A stretch of DNA of 64,000 bases from Hydrogenophaga sp040372165 (GCF_040372165.1 NZ_BAABWG010000004.1:1-64000), one strand, 5' to 3'; positions 17,151-26,476 are shown, counted from the stretch's first letter. The notes: generated by a model from the letters alone, not told the origin. Made by a program: numbers and translations.

Positions 17151-17441
17151 TCAGAGCACGTATTTCACCAGCGGGTGCGTGGTCAAGGTTCGATAGACCT
17201 CGTCGAGCTGCTCGCGACTGGTGACATGAATCGAGAGTGTCAAACCCAGATAGTTGCCCTTTCTGCTGGGGCGGCGCTCGACGCTGGTGGCATCAAATTC
17301 GGGCTCAAACCCCTGCGCGATGATGACCATGGCGCTGAAGAATTCTTCAGTGTGCGCGCCCATCACCTTGATGGGAAAGCGGCATGGGTACTCGATCAGG
17401 GACTGGTCGGCTGGAATGTCTGGGGGGGTGTTCATGGCCAA
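17151..17441 (-). CDS. YbeD-like DUF493 protein
   Basis: A 96-residue protein of the DUF493/YbeD family with a ferredoxin-like fold. The segment YPCRFPIKVMGAHTEEF and the C-terminal LDEVYRTLTTHPLVKYVL match the family. In many proteobacteria ybeD lies next to lipB, as here; its role is unknown but probably tied to lipoate metabolism. A start at 17435 is equally possible. Confidence 0.9.
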   Translation of the reverse strand: MAMNTPPDIPADQSLIEYPCRFPIKVMGAHTEEFFSAMVIIAQGFEPEFDATSVERRPSRKGNYLGLTLSIHVTSREQLDEVYRTLTTHPLVKYVL

Positions 17442-17523
17442 TAACTGTCTTGAAGGGGCCTCTTGGATCCGTATACGGATTATCCCGCCGCCCGTCGGTG
17501 TATGCGAAAGCGTTCCGCAAGGC

Positions 17524-17554
17524 TTGACTTTATGACCGGGTTTCTACGTATAAT
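17524..17554 (+). promoter_or_regulatory. Promoter of the atp operon
   Basis: A perfect TATAAT lies at 17549-17554, with TTGACT at 17524-17529 (19-base spacer). Transcription would start near 17561, about 108 bases before atpI. Confidence 0.65.
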
Positions 17555-17585
17555 GGGCGGCTTTGCAAACCCGCAATCATTTGTA

Positions 17586-17632
17586 ACCAGGCTGCTGGTC
17601 GGCGGAAAAAACCTTGAAAAATCAAGGCTTTT
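17586..17632 (+). promoter_or_regulatory. Two hairpins in the atp leader
   Basis: Hairpin one is ACCAG (17586-17590) with CTGGT (17595-17599). Hairpin two is CCTTGA (17612-17617), four A residues, TCAAGG (17622-17627), followed by CTTTT. The second resembles a weak intrinsic terminator inside the leader and may be an attenuator. There is no direct evidence of function. Confidence 0.4.
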
Positions 17633-17668
17633 CCACTCGAATGGTGCCAGAGAACGCAGGACGAGATC

Positions 17669-18166
17669 ATGACGACATCGCCCGGTCCGGCGCCAGACAA
17701 ATGGGAAGATGGGGAGCAAGACTCCGATTTCAAGCCGCTGACGCGCGAACAAGCGCAGCAGTGGCGCGCCAGGCAACCAGAGACATCCATCTGGAAGCTG
17801 GTGATGATGCAGTCGGCAACGGGCTTGATCACAGCCGCGTTGGCCTGGATGCTGGTTCAGCCGGCATCTGTGGCCTGGTCTGTGATCTATGGCTCCGCAG
17901 CGGTGGCGCTGCCCTCGGCCGTGATGGCCTGGGGTTTGACGTCCAGCGCGACGGCCCGTCTGTGGCGGAGTGCGGCAAACGCCGCCTTCGCAGGTTTATT
18001 GCTGTGGGAAGGGATCAAGGTTTTGCTGGCGGTGGCCATGTTGTGGTCAGCGCCGCTGGTGGTCCCCGACCTCAACTGGCTCGGCCTGCTGGTCGGGCTG
18101 GTGTTGACGCTGAAGGTGCATTGGCTGGGGCTGTGGCTCCAGACCCGTTCACCCCTGAAGCGATAG
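17669..18166 (+). CDS. atpI: ATP synthase protein I
   Basis: A 165-residue membrane protein at the head of the atp operon with four hydrophobic segments (about residues 45-135) after a charged N-terminus. AtpI proteins are thought to help assembly of the c-ring or magnesium uptake. The sequence is poorly conserved, so the call rests on position, topology and LVMMQSATGLITAALAWML. It is followed 36 bases later by atpB. Confidence 0.85.
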   Translation: MTTSPGPAPDKWEDGEQDSDFKPLTREQAQQWRARQPETSIWKLVMMQSATGLITAALAWMLVQPASVAWSVIYGSAAVALPSAVMAWGLTSSATARLWRSAANAAFAGLLLWEGIKVLLAVAMLWSAPLVVPDLNWLGLLVGLVLTLKVHWLGLWLQTRSPLKR

Positions 18167-18202
18167 TTTTTTGTTGAATTGATTGGCGCGAAAGCACAAA
18201 AC

Positions 18203-19078
18203 ATGGCTGCAGAAGGTTCACTTACCCCGGGCGAGTACATTCGCCACCACCTGACCCACCTGACCAATCACGAGCAGGGCTTCATCGTCGATTTTTCGGT
18301 GATCAACCTCGACTCGGTCATCATCAGCTCCCTGCTGGGTGCGCTGACCTGCTTCGTTCTGTGGCTGGCTGCGCGCAAGGCCACTGCTGGCCGTCCTGGT
18401 CGTTTCCAGGCTGCCGTGGAAATTCTGGTCGAGATGGTCGACAACCAGGCCAAAGGCGTGATCCACAACGCCCAGAGCCGCAAGCTGATCGCACCTCTTG
18501 CCCTGACGGTCTTCTGCTGGATCTTCATGATGAACTTCATGGACATGATTCCGGTCGACCTGCTGCCTCAAATGTGGACCGGCGCCTATGCGGCTGCTGG
18601 TCACGACCCTCACCACGCCTACCTGCGCGTGGTGCCAACGGCTGACTTGTCCACCACCCTGGGTCTGTCGGTGTCCGTTCTGCTGCTCTGCCTGGTCTAC
18701 AACATCAAGATCAAAGGCCTGGGCGGCTGGGCTCACGAGCTCGTGACTGCACCGTTCGGCACCAGCAAGAACCCTGTTTGGGCACTGCTGCTGGGAGTGA
18801 CCAACTTCCTCATGCAAATGATCGAGTTCGTCGCCAAGACGGTTTCGCACGGCATGCGACTGTTCGGCAACATGTTCGCTGGCGAACTGGTGTTCATGCT
18901 GATTGCGCTGCTCGGCGCCTATGCTTCCCTGTCCCTGGGTGGCGGTCTGTTCTTCGTCGGCCACGTCATTGCTGGCACGATCTGGACGCTGTTCCACATC
19001 CTGGTGATCGTGCTCCAGGCATTCATCTTCATGATGCTGGCGCTGATCTACCTGGGTCAGGCGCACGACGCACACTGA
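18203..19078 (+). CDS. atpB: ATP synthase F0 subunit a
   Basis: Subunit a (291 residues), which forms the proton half-channels next to the c-ring. The conserved arginine helix is seen in VSHGMRLFGNMFAGEL, and the last helix has HILVIVLQAFIFMMLALIYL. ATG 18203 is preceded by an A-rich leader without a strong ribosome-binding site. It is part of atpIBEFHAGDC. Confidence 0.97.
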   Translation: MAAEGSLTPGEYIRHHLTHLTNHEQGFIVDFSVINLDSVIISSLLGALTCFVLWLAARKATAGRPGRFQAAVEILVEMVDNQAKGVIHNAQSRKLIAPLALTVFCWIFMMNFMDMIPVDLLPQMWTGAYAAAGHDPHHAYLRVVPTADLSTTLGLSVSVLLLCLVYNIKIKGLGGWAHELVTAPFGTSKNPVWALLLGVTNFLMQMIEFVAKTVSHGMRLFGNMFAGELVFMLIALLGAYASLSLGGGLFFVGHVIAGTIWTLFHILVIVLQAFIFMMLALIYLGQAHDAH

Positions 19079-19191
19079 TGCAACACGGCTGGTGATATCA
19101 CTGTCAATCCCGACATCACTGGCCGTTAGCTGAGATTTTTCTCTTTCTTACTTTCCCCAACTCAACTTTCCGTTCATCTAAAGGAGTCATC

Positions 19192-19437
19192 ATGGAAAAC
19201 GTTCTGGGTCTTGTCGCTCTGGCTTGCGGTCTCATCGTCGGTCTGGGTGCTATTGGCGCTTCTGTCGGTATTGCGCTCATGGGCGGCAAATTCCTCGAAT
19301 CGTCTGCACGTCAGCCTGAGCTGATGAATGACCTGCAGACCAAGATGTTCATTCTGGCCGGTCTGATCGACGCTGCATTCCTGATCGGTGTGGCTATCGC
19401 TCTGCTGTTCGCCTTCGCCAACCCCTTCACGCTGTAA
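19192..19437 (+). CDS. atpE: ATP synthase F0 subunit c
   Basis: Subunit c (81 residues), the proteolipid of the rotor ring, with two membrane helices. The ion-binding carboxylate is Asp60 in FILAGLIDAAFLIGVAIAL, and the polar loop is ESSARQPEL. Aspartate here with no sodium-binding signature indicates a proton-driven enzyme. A strong AAGGAG precedes the gene, and two stable hairpins follow it, consistent with its need for high expression. Confidence 0.97.
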   Translation: MENVLGLVALACGLIVGLGAIGASVGIALMGGKFLESSARQPELMNDLQTKMFILAGLIDAAFLIGVAIALLFAFANPFTL

Positions 19438-19445
19438 TAGGTGTT

Positions 19446-19515
19446 GCTGCCGCGCGCGGCAGCCTGGGTTGGGGTCACTCCTTGAACCTTCAAACAATCC
19501 CGTTCAAGGGTGACC
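19446..19515 (+). promoter_or_regulatory. Two stem-loops in the atpE-atpF spacer
   Basis: The first is the perfect inverted repeat GCTGCCGC/GCGGCAGC (19446-19463). The second pairs GGTCAC plus CCTTGAAC (19473-19487, one bulged base) with GTTCAAGG plus GTGACC (19502-19515). Neither is followed by a T-run, so they look like mRNA-stabilising or processing structures rather than terminators. Confidence 0.55.
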
Positions 19516-19585
19516 ACGGCCGGCTTGCTGCTGGCGCCACAGCAATGGTGTCACCACTCTTGTTTACACACAGAAAGGTGTTGCG

Positions 19586-20056
19586 ATGAATATCAATGCA
19601 ACCCTCTTTGCACAGATCGTCGTCTTCGCGATTCTGGTGTGGTTCACGATGAAGTTCATCTGGCCACCGATCGCCAAGGCACTCGACGAGCGTGCTGCAA
19701 AGATCACCGATGGTCTGGCTGCTGCCGAAAAGGCCAAGTCCGAGCTGGCCGTGGCCAACAAGCGAGTGGAAGAGGAGTTGAGCAAGTCGCGCAACGAATC
19801 CGCCACCCGTCTGGCTGATGCCGAGCGTCGGGCTCAGACCATGATCGAGGAAGCCAAAGCTCGCGCGAGCGACGAAGCTGCCAAGATCGTGGACGCTGCC
19901 CGTCAGGAAGCTGATCAGCAGGTCGTCAAGGCCCGCGAATCGCTGCGTGAGGAAGTCGCTGCACTGGCCGTCAAAGGCGCCGAGCAGATCCTCCAGCGCG
20001 AAGTGGACGCCAAGGCGCACGCTGACATGCTTGGTCGCCTCAAGGCCGAGCTCTGA
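19586..20056 (+). CDS. atpF: ATP synthase F0 subunit b
   Basis: Subunit b (156 residues), the peripheral stalk. One N-terminal membrane helix (about residues 6-27: LFAQIVVFAILVWFTMKFIW) is followed by a long charged coiled coil rich in Ala, Glu and Lys up to the end. The length matches the E. coli protein. It lies in the standard position before atpH. Confidence 0.96.
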   Translation: MNINATLFAQIVVFAILVWFTMKFIWPPIAKALDERAAKITDGLAAAEKAKSELAVANKRVEEELSKSRNESATRLADAERRAQTMIEEAKARASDEAAKIVDAARQEADQQVVKARESLREEVAALAVKGAEQILQREVDAKAHADMLGRLKAEL

Positions 20057-20125
20057 TCCAGCGCGTCCGCACCGAACGAACGCCCTCTTAGAAATAAAGC
20101 CGCACAGGCATTTCGAAGGTAGAAC

Positions 20126-20656
20126 ATGGCTGAACTTGCCACCATCGCCCGCCCGTACGCCGAAGCGCTGTTCAAAGCAGCCGGAGCCGATGCTGCCAGT
20201 ATGGCTGGCTGGGTTGAAGCGCTCGCGGCGATTGCCGCCAACGAGCAGCTGCTTCAGTTTGCTGACGACCCGAACACGTCCGATCAACAGGTCTTCGACG
20301 TGATCACCGGCGTCATCAAGACAGAGCTGCCCGCTGCTGGTCAGAACTTCCTGCGTACCGTGATCGAAAACGGTCGCGTGAACGTGTTGCCCGAAATTGC
20401 AGCGCAATTTCAGGTGCTCAAGAACGCACAGCAGGGCACGTCTGATGCCATCGTCTACAGCGCCTTCGACATTGATGCCTCTGCTCTGAGTGAGTTGGGT
20501 GCCGTGCTCGAAAAGCGCTTCGGCCGCAAGCTCAACCTCAAGGTTGAAGTGCAGCCCGAGCTGATCGGTGGCGTTCGTGTGGTGGTGGGCGACGAGGTGC
20601 TCGACACCTCGGTCAAAGCCCGTCTGGAACAAATGAAAGTTGCGCTGACGGCCTGA
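20126..20656 (+). CDS. atpH: ATP synthase F1 subunit delta
   Basis: Subunit delta (176 residues), which joins the b-stalk to the top of F1. ATIARPYAEALFKAA is the typical N-terminus, and the C-terminal LIGGVRVVVGDEVLDTSVKARLEQM matches the family signature. It is followed 54 bases later by atpA. Confidence 0.96.
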   Translation: MAELATIARPYAEALFKAAGADAASMAGWVEALAAIAANEQLLQFADDPNTSDQQVFDVITGVIKTELPAAGQNFLRTVIENGRVNVLPEIAAQFQVLKNAQQGTSDAIVYSAFDIDASALSELGAVLEKRFGRKLNLKVEVQPELIGGVRVVVGDEVLDTSVKARLEQMKVALTA

Positions 20657-20710
20657 TGGCCGAAACATCGGCCTCGCCCGCATACCCATTTACGAAATAA
20701 GGAAAGAGTC

Positions 20711-22267
20711 ATGCAGCTCAATCCCGCAGAAATCTCTGAACTGATCAAGTCCCGCATCCAGGGTCTCGACACCTCCAGCGACGTTCGCAACCAAGGCACG
20801 GTCGTTTCCGTGACCGACGGTATCGTGCGCGTGCACGGCCTCTCGGACGTGATGCAGGGCGAAATGCTGGAATTCCCCGCCAACAGCGAAGGCGTGCCTT
20901 CCTTTGGTCTGGCACTGAACCTGGAGCGCGACTCCGTCGGTGCCGTGATTCTGGGCGAATACGAGCACATCTCCGAAGGCGATACCGTCAAATGCACGGG
21001 CCGCATTCTGGAAGTGCCAGTCGGCCCCGAGCTGGTTGGCCGCGTGGTCAACGCCCTGGGTCAGCCGATCGACGGCAAGGGCCCGATCAACGCCAAGATG
21101 ACCGACGTGATCGAGAAGGTTGCGCCTGGCGTTATCGCCCGTAAGTCTGTTGACCAGCCAGTGCAAACCGGTCTGAAGTCGATCGACTCCATGGTGCCAA
21201 TCGGCCGTGGCCAGCGTGAGCTGATCATTGGTGACCGTCAGACGGGTAAGACCGCTGTCGCCATCGACGCGATCATCAACCAAAAAGGTCAGAACATGAC
21301 CTGCGTGTACGTCGCCATCGGCCAGAAGGCGTCGTCCATCAAGAACGTGGTTCGCGCTCTGGAGCAAGCCGGCGCAATGGAGTACACCATTGTGGTCGCC
21401 GCTACCGCTTCTGACTCGGCTGCCATGCAGTACCTGTCTGCCTACTCCGGTTGCACGATGGGTGAGTACTTCCGCGATCGCGGTGAAGACGCTCTGATCG
21501 TTTATGACGATCTGTCCAAGCAGGCTGTGGCTTACCGCCAGGTTTCCCTGCTGCTGCGCCGTCCTCCAGGCCGTGAAGCTTTCCCTGGCGACGTGTTCTA
21601 TCTCCACAGCCGCCTGCTCGAGCGTGCAGCCCGTGTGAACGCCGACTACGTCGAAGCCTTCACCAAGGGTGAAGTCAAAGGCCAGACCGGCTCGCTGACC
21701 GCACTGCCGATCATCGAAACCCAGGCTGGTGACGTTTCCGCTTTCGTTCCGACCAACGTGATTTCGATTACCGACGGTCAGATCTTCCTGGAAACCAACC
21801 TGTTCAACGCTGGTATCCGTCCTGCCATTAACGCTGGTATTTCCGTCTCCCGCGTCGGTGGTGCTGCCCAGACCAAGCTCATCAAGAGCCTGTCCGGCGG
21901 TATCCGTACCGACCTGGCACAGTACCGTGAACTGGCTGCGTTCGCGCAGTTCGCTTCCGATCTGGACGAAGCCACCCGCAAGCAGCTGGACCGTGGTGCC
22001 CGCGTGACCGAGCTGCTCAAGCAGGCTCAGTACAGCCCGCTGTCCATCAGCCTGATGGCCGCTTCCCTGTACGCAGTGAACAACGGTTTCTTCGACGATC
22101 TGGAAGTCTCCCAGGTTCTGGCCTTCGAATCCGGCCTGCACGCTCACCTCAAGGACAAGCATGCAGCTCTGATGTCGAAGCTGGAGAGCAACAAGGCCCT
22201 GGACAAGGATTCCGAGGCCGAGCTCAAGGCTGCCATCGCCGACTTCAAGAAAACCGGCACGTACTGA
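20711..22267 (+). CDS. atpA: ATP synthase F1 subunit alpha
   Basis: Non-catalytic nucleotide-binding subunit alpha (518 residues). The Walker A motif GDRQTGKT is near residue 170, and PAINAGISVSRVGGAAQ is the alpha/beta signature. Spacing and order (atpH-atpA-atpG) are canonical, with AAGGAAAG as ribosome-binding site. Confidence 0.98.
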   Translation: MQLNPAEISELIKSRIQGLDTSSDVRNQGTVVSVTDGIVRVHGLSDVMQGEMLEFPANSEGVPSFGLALNLERDSVGAVILGEYEHISEGDTVKCTGRILEVPVGPELVGRVVNALGQPIDGKGPINAKMTDVIEKVAPGVIARKSVDQPVQTGLKSIDSMVPIGRGQRELIIGDRQTGKTAVAIDAIINQKGQNMTCVYVAIGQKASSIKNVVRALEQAGAMEYTIVVAATASDSAAMQYLSAYSGCTMGEYFRDRGEDALIVYDDLSKQAVAYRQVSLLLRRPPGREAFPGDVFYLHSRLLERAARVNADYVEAFTKGEVKGQTGSLTALPIIETQAGDVSAFVPTNVISITDGQIFLETNLFNAGIRPAINAGISVSRVGGAAQTKLIKSLSGGIRTDLAQYRELAAFAQFASDLDEATRKQLDRGARVTELLKQAQYSPLSISLMAASLYAVNNGFFDDLEVSQVLAFESGLHAHLKDKHAALMSKLESNKALDKDSEAELKAAIADFKKTGTY

Positions 22268-22297
22268 TCCGCCCATTGACCTGAACAAGGAGTAGCA

Positions 22298-23164
22298 ATG
22301 GCTGCAGGTAAGGAAATACGAGGCAAGATCAAATCGGTGGAAAACACCAAGAAGATCACCAAAGCCATGGAAATGGTGGCGGCCTCGAAGATGCGTAAGG
22401 CGCAGGACCGCATGCATGCGGCTCGCCCTTACAGTGAGAAAGTGCGTCAGATTGCTGGCAATCTGAGCCGCGCCAACCCGGAGTACACCCATCCGTTCAT
22501 GGAAACCAACGACGGCAAAGCCTCCGGCTTTGTCGTGGTGACCACGGACAAAGGCCTGTGCGGTGGTTTGAACACCAACCTGCTGCGCGCCGTGACCAAT
22601 GAGCTCAAAGAGCTCAAGGGCAAGGGTGAGAAGGCGGAAGTCGTGGCGATCGGTAGCAAAGGTATCGGTTTCATGAACCGTATCGGCGCGCAGGTCGTCT
22701 CATCCGTGACGGGTCTGGGTGACACGCCTCACTTGGAGAAGCTCATCGGTCCGGTCAAGGTGCTGCTCGATGCATACACCGAAGGCCGCCTGAATGCCGT
22801 GTACCTGTGCTACACCAAGTTCATCAACACGATGAAGCAGGAGACGGTCGTTGAGCAGCTGCTGCCGCTCTCGGCCAGCGATCTGCAAGAGGGCGCATCC
22901 GGTCGCGACTGGGACTACGTCTACGAGCCGGACGCACAGGCTGTGATCGATGACTTGCTGCTGCGATACATCGAAGCGCTGGTCTACCAGGCAGTGGCTG
23001 AGAACATGGCTTCCGAGCAGTCCGCTCGCATGGTGGCCATGAAGGCTGCCACCGACAACGCCGGCAACGTCATCAACGAACTCAAGCTGGTCTACAACAA
23101 GACCCGACAGGCTGGTATTACCAAAGAGCTGTCGGAAATCGTGGCCGGCGCCGCAGCCGTTTAA
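22298..23164 (+). CDS. atpG: ATP synthase F1 subunit gamma
   Basis: Central rotor shaft subunit gamma (288 residues). Its two long helices are seen at the N-terminus (AAGKEIRGKIKSVENTKKITKAMEMVAASKM) and at the C-terminus (ARMVAMKAATDNAGNVINELKLVYNKTRQAGITKELSEIV). Between atpA and atpD as usual. Confidence 0.98.
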   Translation: MAAGKEIRGKIKSVENTKKITKAMEMVAASKMRKAQDRMHAARPYSEKVRQIAGNLSRANPEYTHPFMETNDGKASGFVVVTTDKGLCGGLNTNLLRAVTNELKELKGKGEKAEVVAIGSKGIGFMNRIGAQVVSSVTGLGDTPHLEKLIGPVKVLLDAYTEGRLNAVYLCYTKFINTMKQETVVEQLLPLSASDLQEGASGRDWDYVYEPDAQAVIDDLLLRYIEALVYQAVAENMASEQSARMVAMKAATDNAGNVINELKLVYNKTRQAGITKELSEIVAGAAAV

Positions 23165-23209
23165 GGTCGGCGGACAAACGAATCTAGAGAAAACACAAAG
23201 GTACCCATC

Positions 23210-24616
23210 ATGTCTCAAGTACAAGGCAAGATTGTTCAGTGTATCGGCGCTGTGGTGGACGTGGAGTTTCCACGCGACCAGATGCCCCGCGTGTATGACG
23301 CACTGAAAATGGAAGGTTCTGCACTGACCCTGGAAGTGCAGCAGCAGCTCGGCGACGGCGTGGTCCGTACGATTGCGCTGGGTTCGTCGGACGGCCTGCG
23401 TCGCGGCATGATGGTGTCCAACACCGAAGCCCCGATCACGGTTCCCGTCGGCAAGGCCACCCTGGGCCGCATCATGGACGTGCTGGGCACGCCTATCGAC
23501 GAGCGTGGCCCTGTCAGCCAGGAACTGACCGCTTCCATCCACCGCAAGCCACCAGCCTATGACGAGCTGAGCCCTTCGCAAGAACTGCTCGAGACCGGCA
23601 TCAAGGTGATCGACCTGATCTGCCCCTTCGCCAAAGGCGGTAAGGTGGGTCTGTTCGGTGGCGCCGGTGTGGGCAAGACCGTGAACATGATGGAACTCAT
23701 CAACAACATCGCCAAGGCGCACTCGGGTCTGTCCGTGTTCGCTGGTGTGGGTGAGCGTACCCGTGAAGGTAACGACTTCTACTACGAGATGGCTGACTCC
23801 GAGGTCGTCAAGCTCGACAACCTGGCCGAGTCCAAAGTGGCCATGGTTTACGGTCAGATGAACGAGCCTCCAGGCAACCGTCTGCGCGTGGCGCTGACCG
23901 GCCTGACCATGGCTGAAGCTTTCCGTGACGAAGGCCGTGACGTGCTGTTCTTCGTGGACAACATCTACCGTTACACCCTGGCCGGTACCGAAGTCTCCGC
24001 TCTGCTCGGTCGTATGCCTTCCGCCGTGGGTTACCAGCCTACGCTGGCCGAAGAAATGGGCCGTCTGCAGGAACGTATTACTTCCACCAAGGTGGGCTCG
24101 ATCACGTCGATCCAGGCCGTTTACGTGCCAGCCGACGACTTGACCGATCCTTCCCCAGCCACCACCTTCGCTCACTTGGACTCCACCGTCGTGTTGTCCC
24201 GTGACATTGCTGCTCTGGGTATCTACCCCGCTGTGGATCCCCTGGACTCCACCAGCCGTCAGCTCGATCCGCTGGTCGTGGGTCAGGAGCACTACGAAGT
24301 GGCCCGTGCTGTTCAGGGTACCCTGCAGCGCTACAAGGAACTGCGCGACATCATCGCGATTCTGGGCATGGACGAACTGTCCCCGGACGACAAGCTGGCC
24401 GTGGCCCGCGCTCGCAAGATGCAGCGTTTCCTGTCCCAGCCGTTCCACGTGGCCGAAGTGTTCACGGGTTCGCCAGGCAAGTACGTTTCGCTGGCCGAAA
24501 CCATCCGCGGCTTCAAGATGATCGTCAATGGTGAGTGCGATCACATGCCCGAGCAGGCTTTCTACATGGTTGGAACCATCGACGAAGCCATCGAGAAGGC
24601 CAAGAAAGTCGCTTAA
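23210..24616 (+). CDS. atpD: ATP synthase F1 subunit beta
   Basis: Catalytic subunit beta (468 residues). It has Walker A GGAGVGKT near residue 150, the catalytic glutamate in GVGERTREGNDFYYEM and the DELSEED-like lever DELSPDDKLAV. All active-site landmarks are present. Confidence 0.98.
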   Translation: MSQVQGKIVQCIGAVVDVEFPRDQMPRVYDALKMEGSALTLEVQQQLGDGVVRTIALGSSDGLRRGMMVSNTEAPITVPVGKATLGRIMDVLGTPIDERGPVSQELTASIHRKPPAYDELSPSQELLETGIKVIDLICPFAKGGKVGLFGGAGVGKTVNMMELINNIAKAHSGLSVFAGVGERTREGNDFYYEMADSEVVKLDNLAESKVAMVYGQMNEPPGNRLRVALTGLTMAEAFRDEGRDVLFFVDNIYRYTLAGTEVSALLGRMPSAVGYQPTLAEEMGRLQERITSTKVGSITSIQAVYVPADDLTDPSPATTFAHLDSTVVLSRDIAALGIYPAVDPLDSTSRQLDPLVVGQEHYEVARAVQGTLQRYKELRDIIAILGMDELSPDDKLAVARARKMQRFLSQPFHVAEVFTGSPGKYVSLAETIRGFKMIVNGECDHMPEQAFYMVGTIDEAIEKAKKVA

Positions 24617-24723
24617 AGCGGCGTACTCGGGCGCCCGGTGTCGTTGGTGTGCTCAATGTGCGCACCACCTAGCCGGACACCCGACTACTTGCTTTCATTC
24701 GACTTTTTCTAACTGGAGTAACT

Positions 24724-25140
24724 ATGAGCACCATCCGCGTCGATGTGGTCAGCGCCGAAGAGTCCATCTTTTCGGGCGAGGCCAAGTTCGTGGCCCTGCC
24801 GGGCGAGGCGGGTGAGCTGGGCATTCTGCCTGGTCACATCCCGTTGATCACCCGCATCAAGCCGGGTGCCGTGCGCATCGAGAAGGCCGAGGGCGATGAA
24901 GAGTTTGTGTTCGTGGCTGGTGGCATTCTCGAAGTGCAGCCAAACCATGTGACCGTCCTCTCCGACACCGCCATTCGTGGACACGACCTCGATGAAGCCA
25001 AGGCCACAGAGGCCCGCAAGCAAGCCGAAGAGGCGCTGAAGAACGCCAACAGCGAACTGGATATTGCCAAGGCGCAATCCGAGCTGGCCGTCATGGCCGC
25101 ACAGATTGCTGCGTTGCGAAAGTACCGACAGAAGCGCTGA
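24724..25140 (+). CDS. atpC: ATP synthase F1 subunit epsilon
   Basis: Subunit epsilon (138 residues), which regulates the rotor. The N-terminal beta barrel contains FVALPGEAGELGILPGHIPLITRIKPG, and the C-terminal helical hairpin is Ala/Glu-rich. It is the last gene of the operon and is followed 24 bases later by a strong terminator. Confidence 0.97.
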   Translation: MSTIRVDVVSAEESIFSGEAKFVALPGEAGELGILPGHIPLITRIKPGAVRIEKAEGDEEFVFVAGGILEVQPNHVTVLSDTAIRGHDLDEAKATEARKQAEEALKNANSELDIAKAQSELAVMAAQIAALRKYRQKR

Positions 25141-25163
25141 GCAAGCGTGTCGAAGTTCGCAGG

Positions 25164-25191
25164 AGACCAGCCTTTGGCTGGTCTTTTTTTT
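25164..25191 (+). terminator. Terminator of the atp operon
   Basis: AGACCAGCC (25164-25172), loop TTT and GGCTGGTCT (25176-25184) are followed by a run of T residues. A textbook intrinsic terminator. Confidence 0.92.
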
Positions 25192-25292
25192 GCCGATGGA
25201 ATTATGAGGAACCCTCGTGCGATGATGGTTCTCGAAGTTCAGGTACCCTTTGGTTCTATTTTTGCGTTCCGAGTTCTCTTCTGCTGACGGCC

Positions 25293-25901
25293 ATGTCACC
25301 GTTCTCCGATAACCCCGAGATGCCCGCTGAGGAAATCGCCGCTCGTCTGCTGGTGACGGCCTCGGCCATGGACGACCTGAGCATTCCTGACGGGTTTCGC
25401 ATCGTCAGCTACATGCGCCCACGCCGTTTGCCTGCCGGAACCGTGTTGTTTACCGAGGGTGACGCCAAGAAGAACGATTTCATGGTGCTCGTCATGGAAG
25501 GTGACGTCTCCGTGGAGCGGGCCATGGCTGGTCACAAGGACAACATGGTCGTCAGCGTGATGGGGCCAGGTTCGATTGTTGGCGAGATGGGGGTGCTCGA
25601 CGGTGCACCCCGGTCAGCCACGTGCACGGCCACGACCGATGCAGTCGTGGCCATTCTCACCCGTACCGCGCTGATGCGTTTGCTGCGCGATCACCCCAAA
25701 GTGGGCTCGCGTTTTCTGCTGGCCCTGTCCAAACGTCTGGCAGATCATTTGCGAGCGACGACTCGCAAACTCAACACCTTTGCGCAGATGAACAAGACCT
25801 TGCAAGAAGAGCTGAACCTGGTCTTGCATGGAAGAACCGTGCTCAAGTCGGACGTGAAACCGGGTAGCTCTCCGGATGGCAAGGACTTGCCAACCTTCTG
25901 A
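25293..25901 (+). CDS. Cyclic nucleotide-binding domain protein without HTH
   Basis: A 202-residue protein with one CRP-like cNMP-binding beta barrel (about residues 35-155), including the phosphate-binding cassette GEMGVLDGAPRSATC. Unlike CRP/FNR factors it has no C-terminal helix-turn-helix; the end is a helix (LADHLRATTRKLNTFAQMNKTLQEELN) plus a disordered tail. It is therefore more likely a signalling partner than a DNA-binding regulator. The ligand is unknown. Confidence 0.85.
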   Translation: MSPFSDNPEMPAEEIAARLLVTASAMDDLSIPDGFRIVSYMRPRRLPAGTVLFTEGDAKKNDFMVLVMEGDVSVERAMAGHKDNMVVSVMGPGSIVGEMGVLDGAPRSATCTATTDAVVAILTRTALMRLLRDHPKVGSRFLLALSKRLADHLRATTRKLNTFAQMNKTLQEELNLVLHGRTVLKSDVKPGSSPDGKDLPTF

Positions 25902-25922
25902 CGGCAGGATCCGCCGGGCCTC

Positions 25923-26462
25923 TTATGCCCGGACGACGAAATTGGGCAGCTCGTCGGGACGAACTTCGCCAGCGCCGAGCGGAAAGGCCTCGACCAGAAG
26001 CGCGGACACTTCTTCCAGCGCCGCCGTCAGCCCGTCCTCCACCTCGCCCTTCTTCAGGCGTTGGCCCAGTCGGCCAACGATGGCTTCCCACTGCTGTTGA
26101 TCAATCGCCCGGGAGAGCGCCCGATCGGCAACGACCTCGATGGCCTGTTCGGCCAGCAGCAGATAGATCAGGACGCCGTTGTTGCGCTCGGTATCCCATA
26201 CGCGCAAGTCACCAAACCAGTCCCAGGCGCGATCGCGGATGACAGTCGCGAGCGTGGCATCTCTGCCCAGTCGATACAGGTCGTGCAAAGGCAGGGACGC
26301 TTCTACACAGATCCGTACCTCTCCCGTGTGCCGTGCTTCGCTCGCCTGGATGCGGTCGGAAAGACGCTCAGCCATGTCGTCCGGTACCCAGCGCCGGGTG
26401 TCGGAAAAGTCTCTCCAGCGGTGCCGTAGAAGTTTGAAGAGCCAGGGTTCGTCTGTTCGCAT
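25923..26462 (-). CDS. TPM domain protein
   Basis: A 179-residue protein with a TPM (TLP18.3/Psb32/MOLO-1) domain, seen in TGEVRICVEASLPL and RNNGVLIYLLLAEQAIEVVADRALS. It lacks a signal peptide or membrane anchor, unlike its neighbour. It is the last gene of a lemA-TPM-TPM operon, 14 bases after the larger TPM gene. The function of these operons is unsettled; envelope quality control is the usual suggestion. Confidence 0.85.
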   Translation of the reverse strand: MRTDEPWLFKLLRHRWRDFSDTRRWVPDDMAERLSDRIQASEARHTGEVRICVEASLPLHDLYRLGRDATLATVIRDRAWDWFGDLRVWDTERNNGVLIYLLLAEQAIEVVADRALSRAIDQQQWEAIVGRLGQRLKKGEVEDGLTAALEEVSALLVEAFPLGAGEVRPDELPNFVVRA

Positions 26463-26476
26463 ACGTGTTCAGCCCT

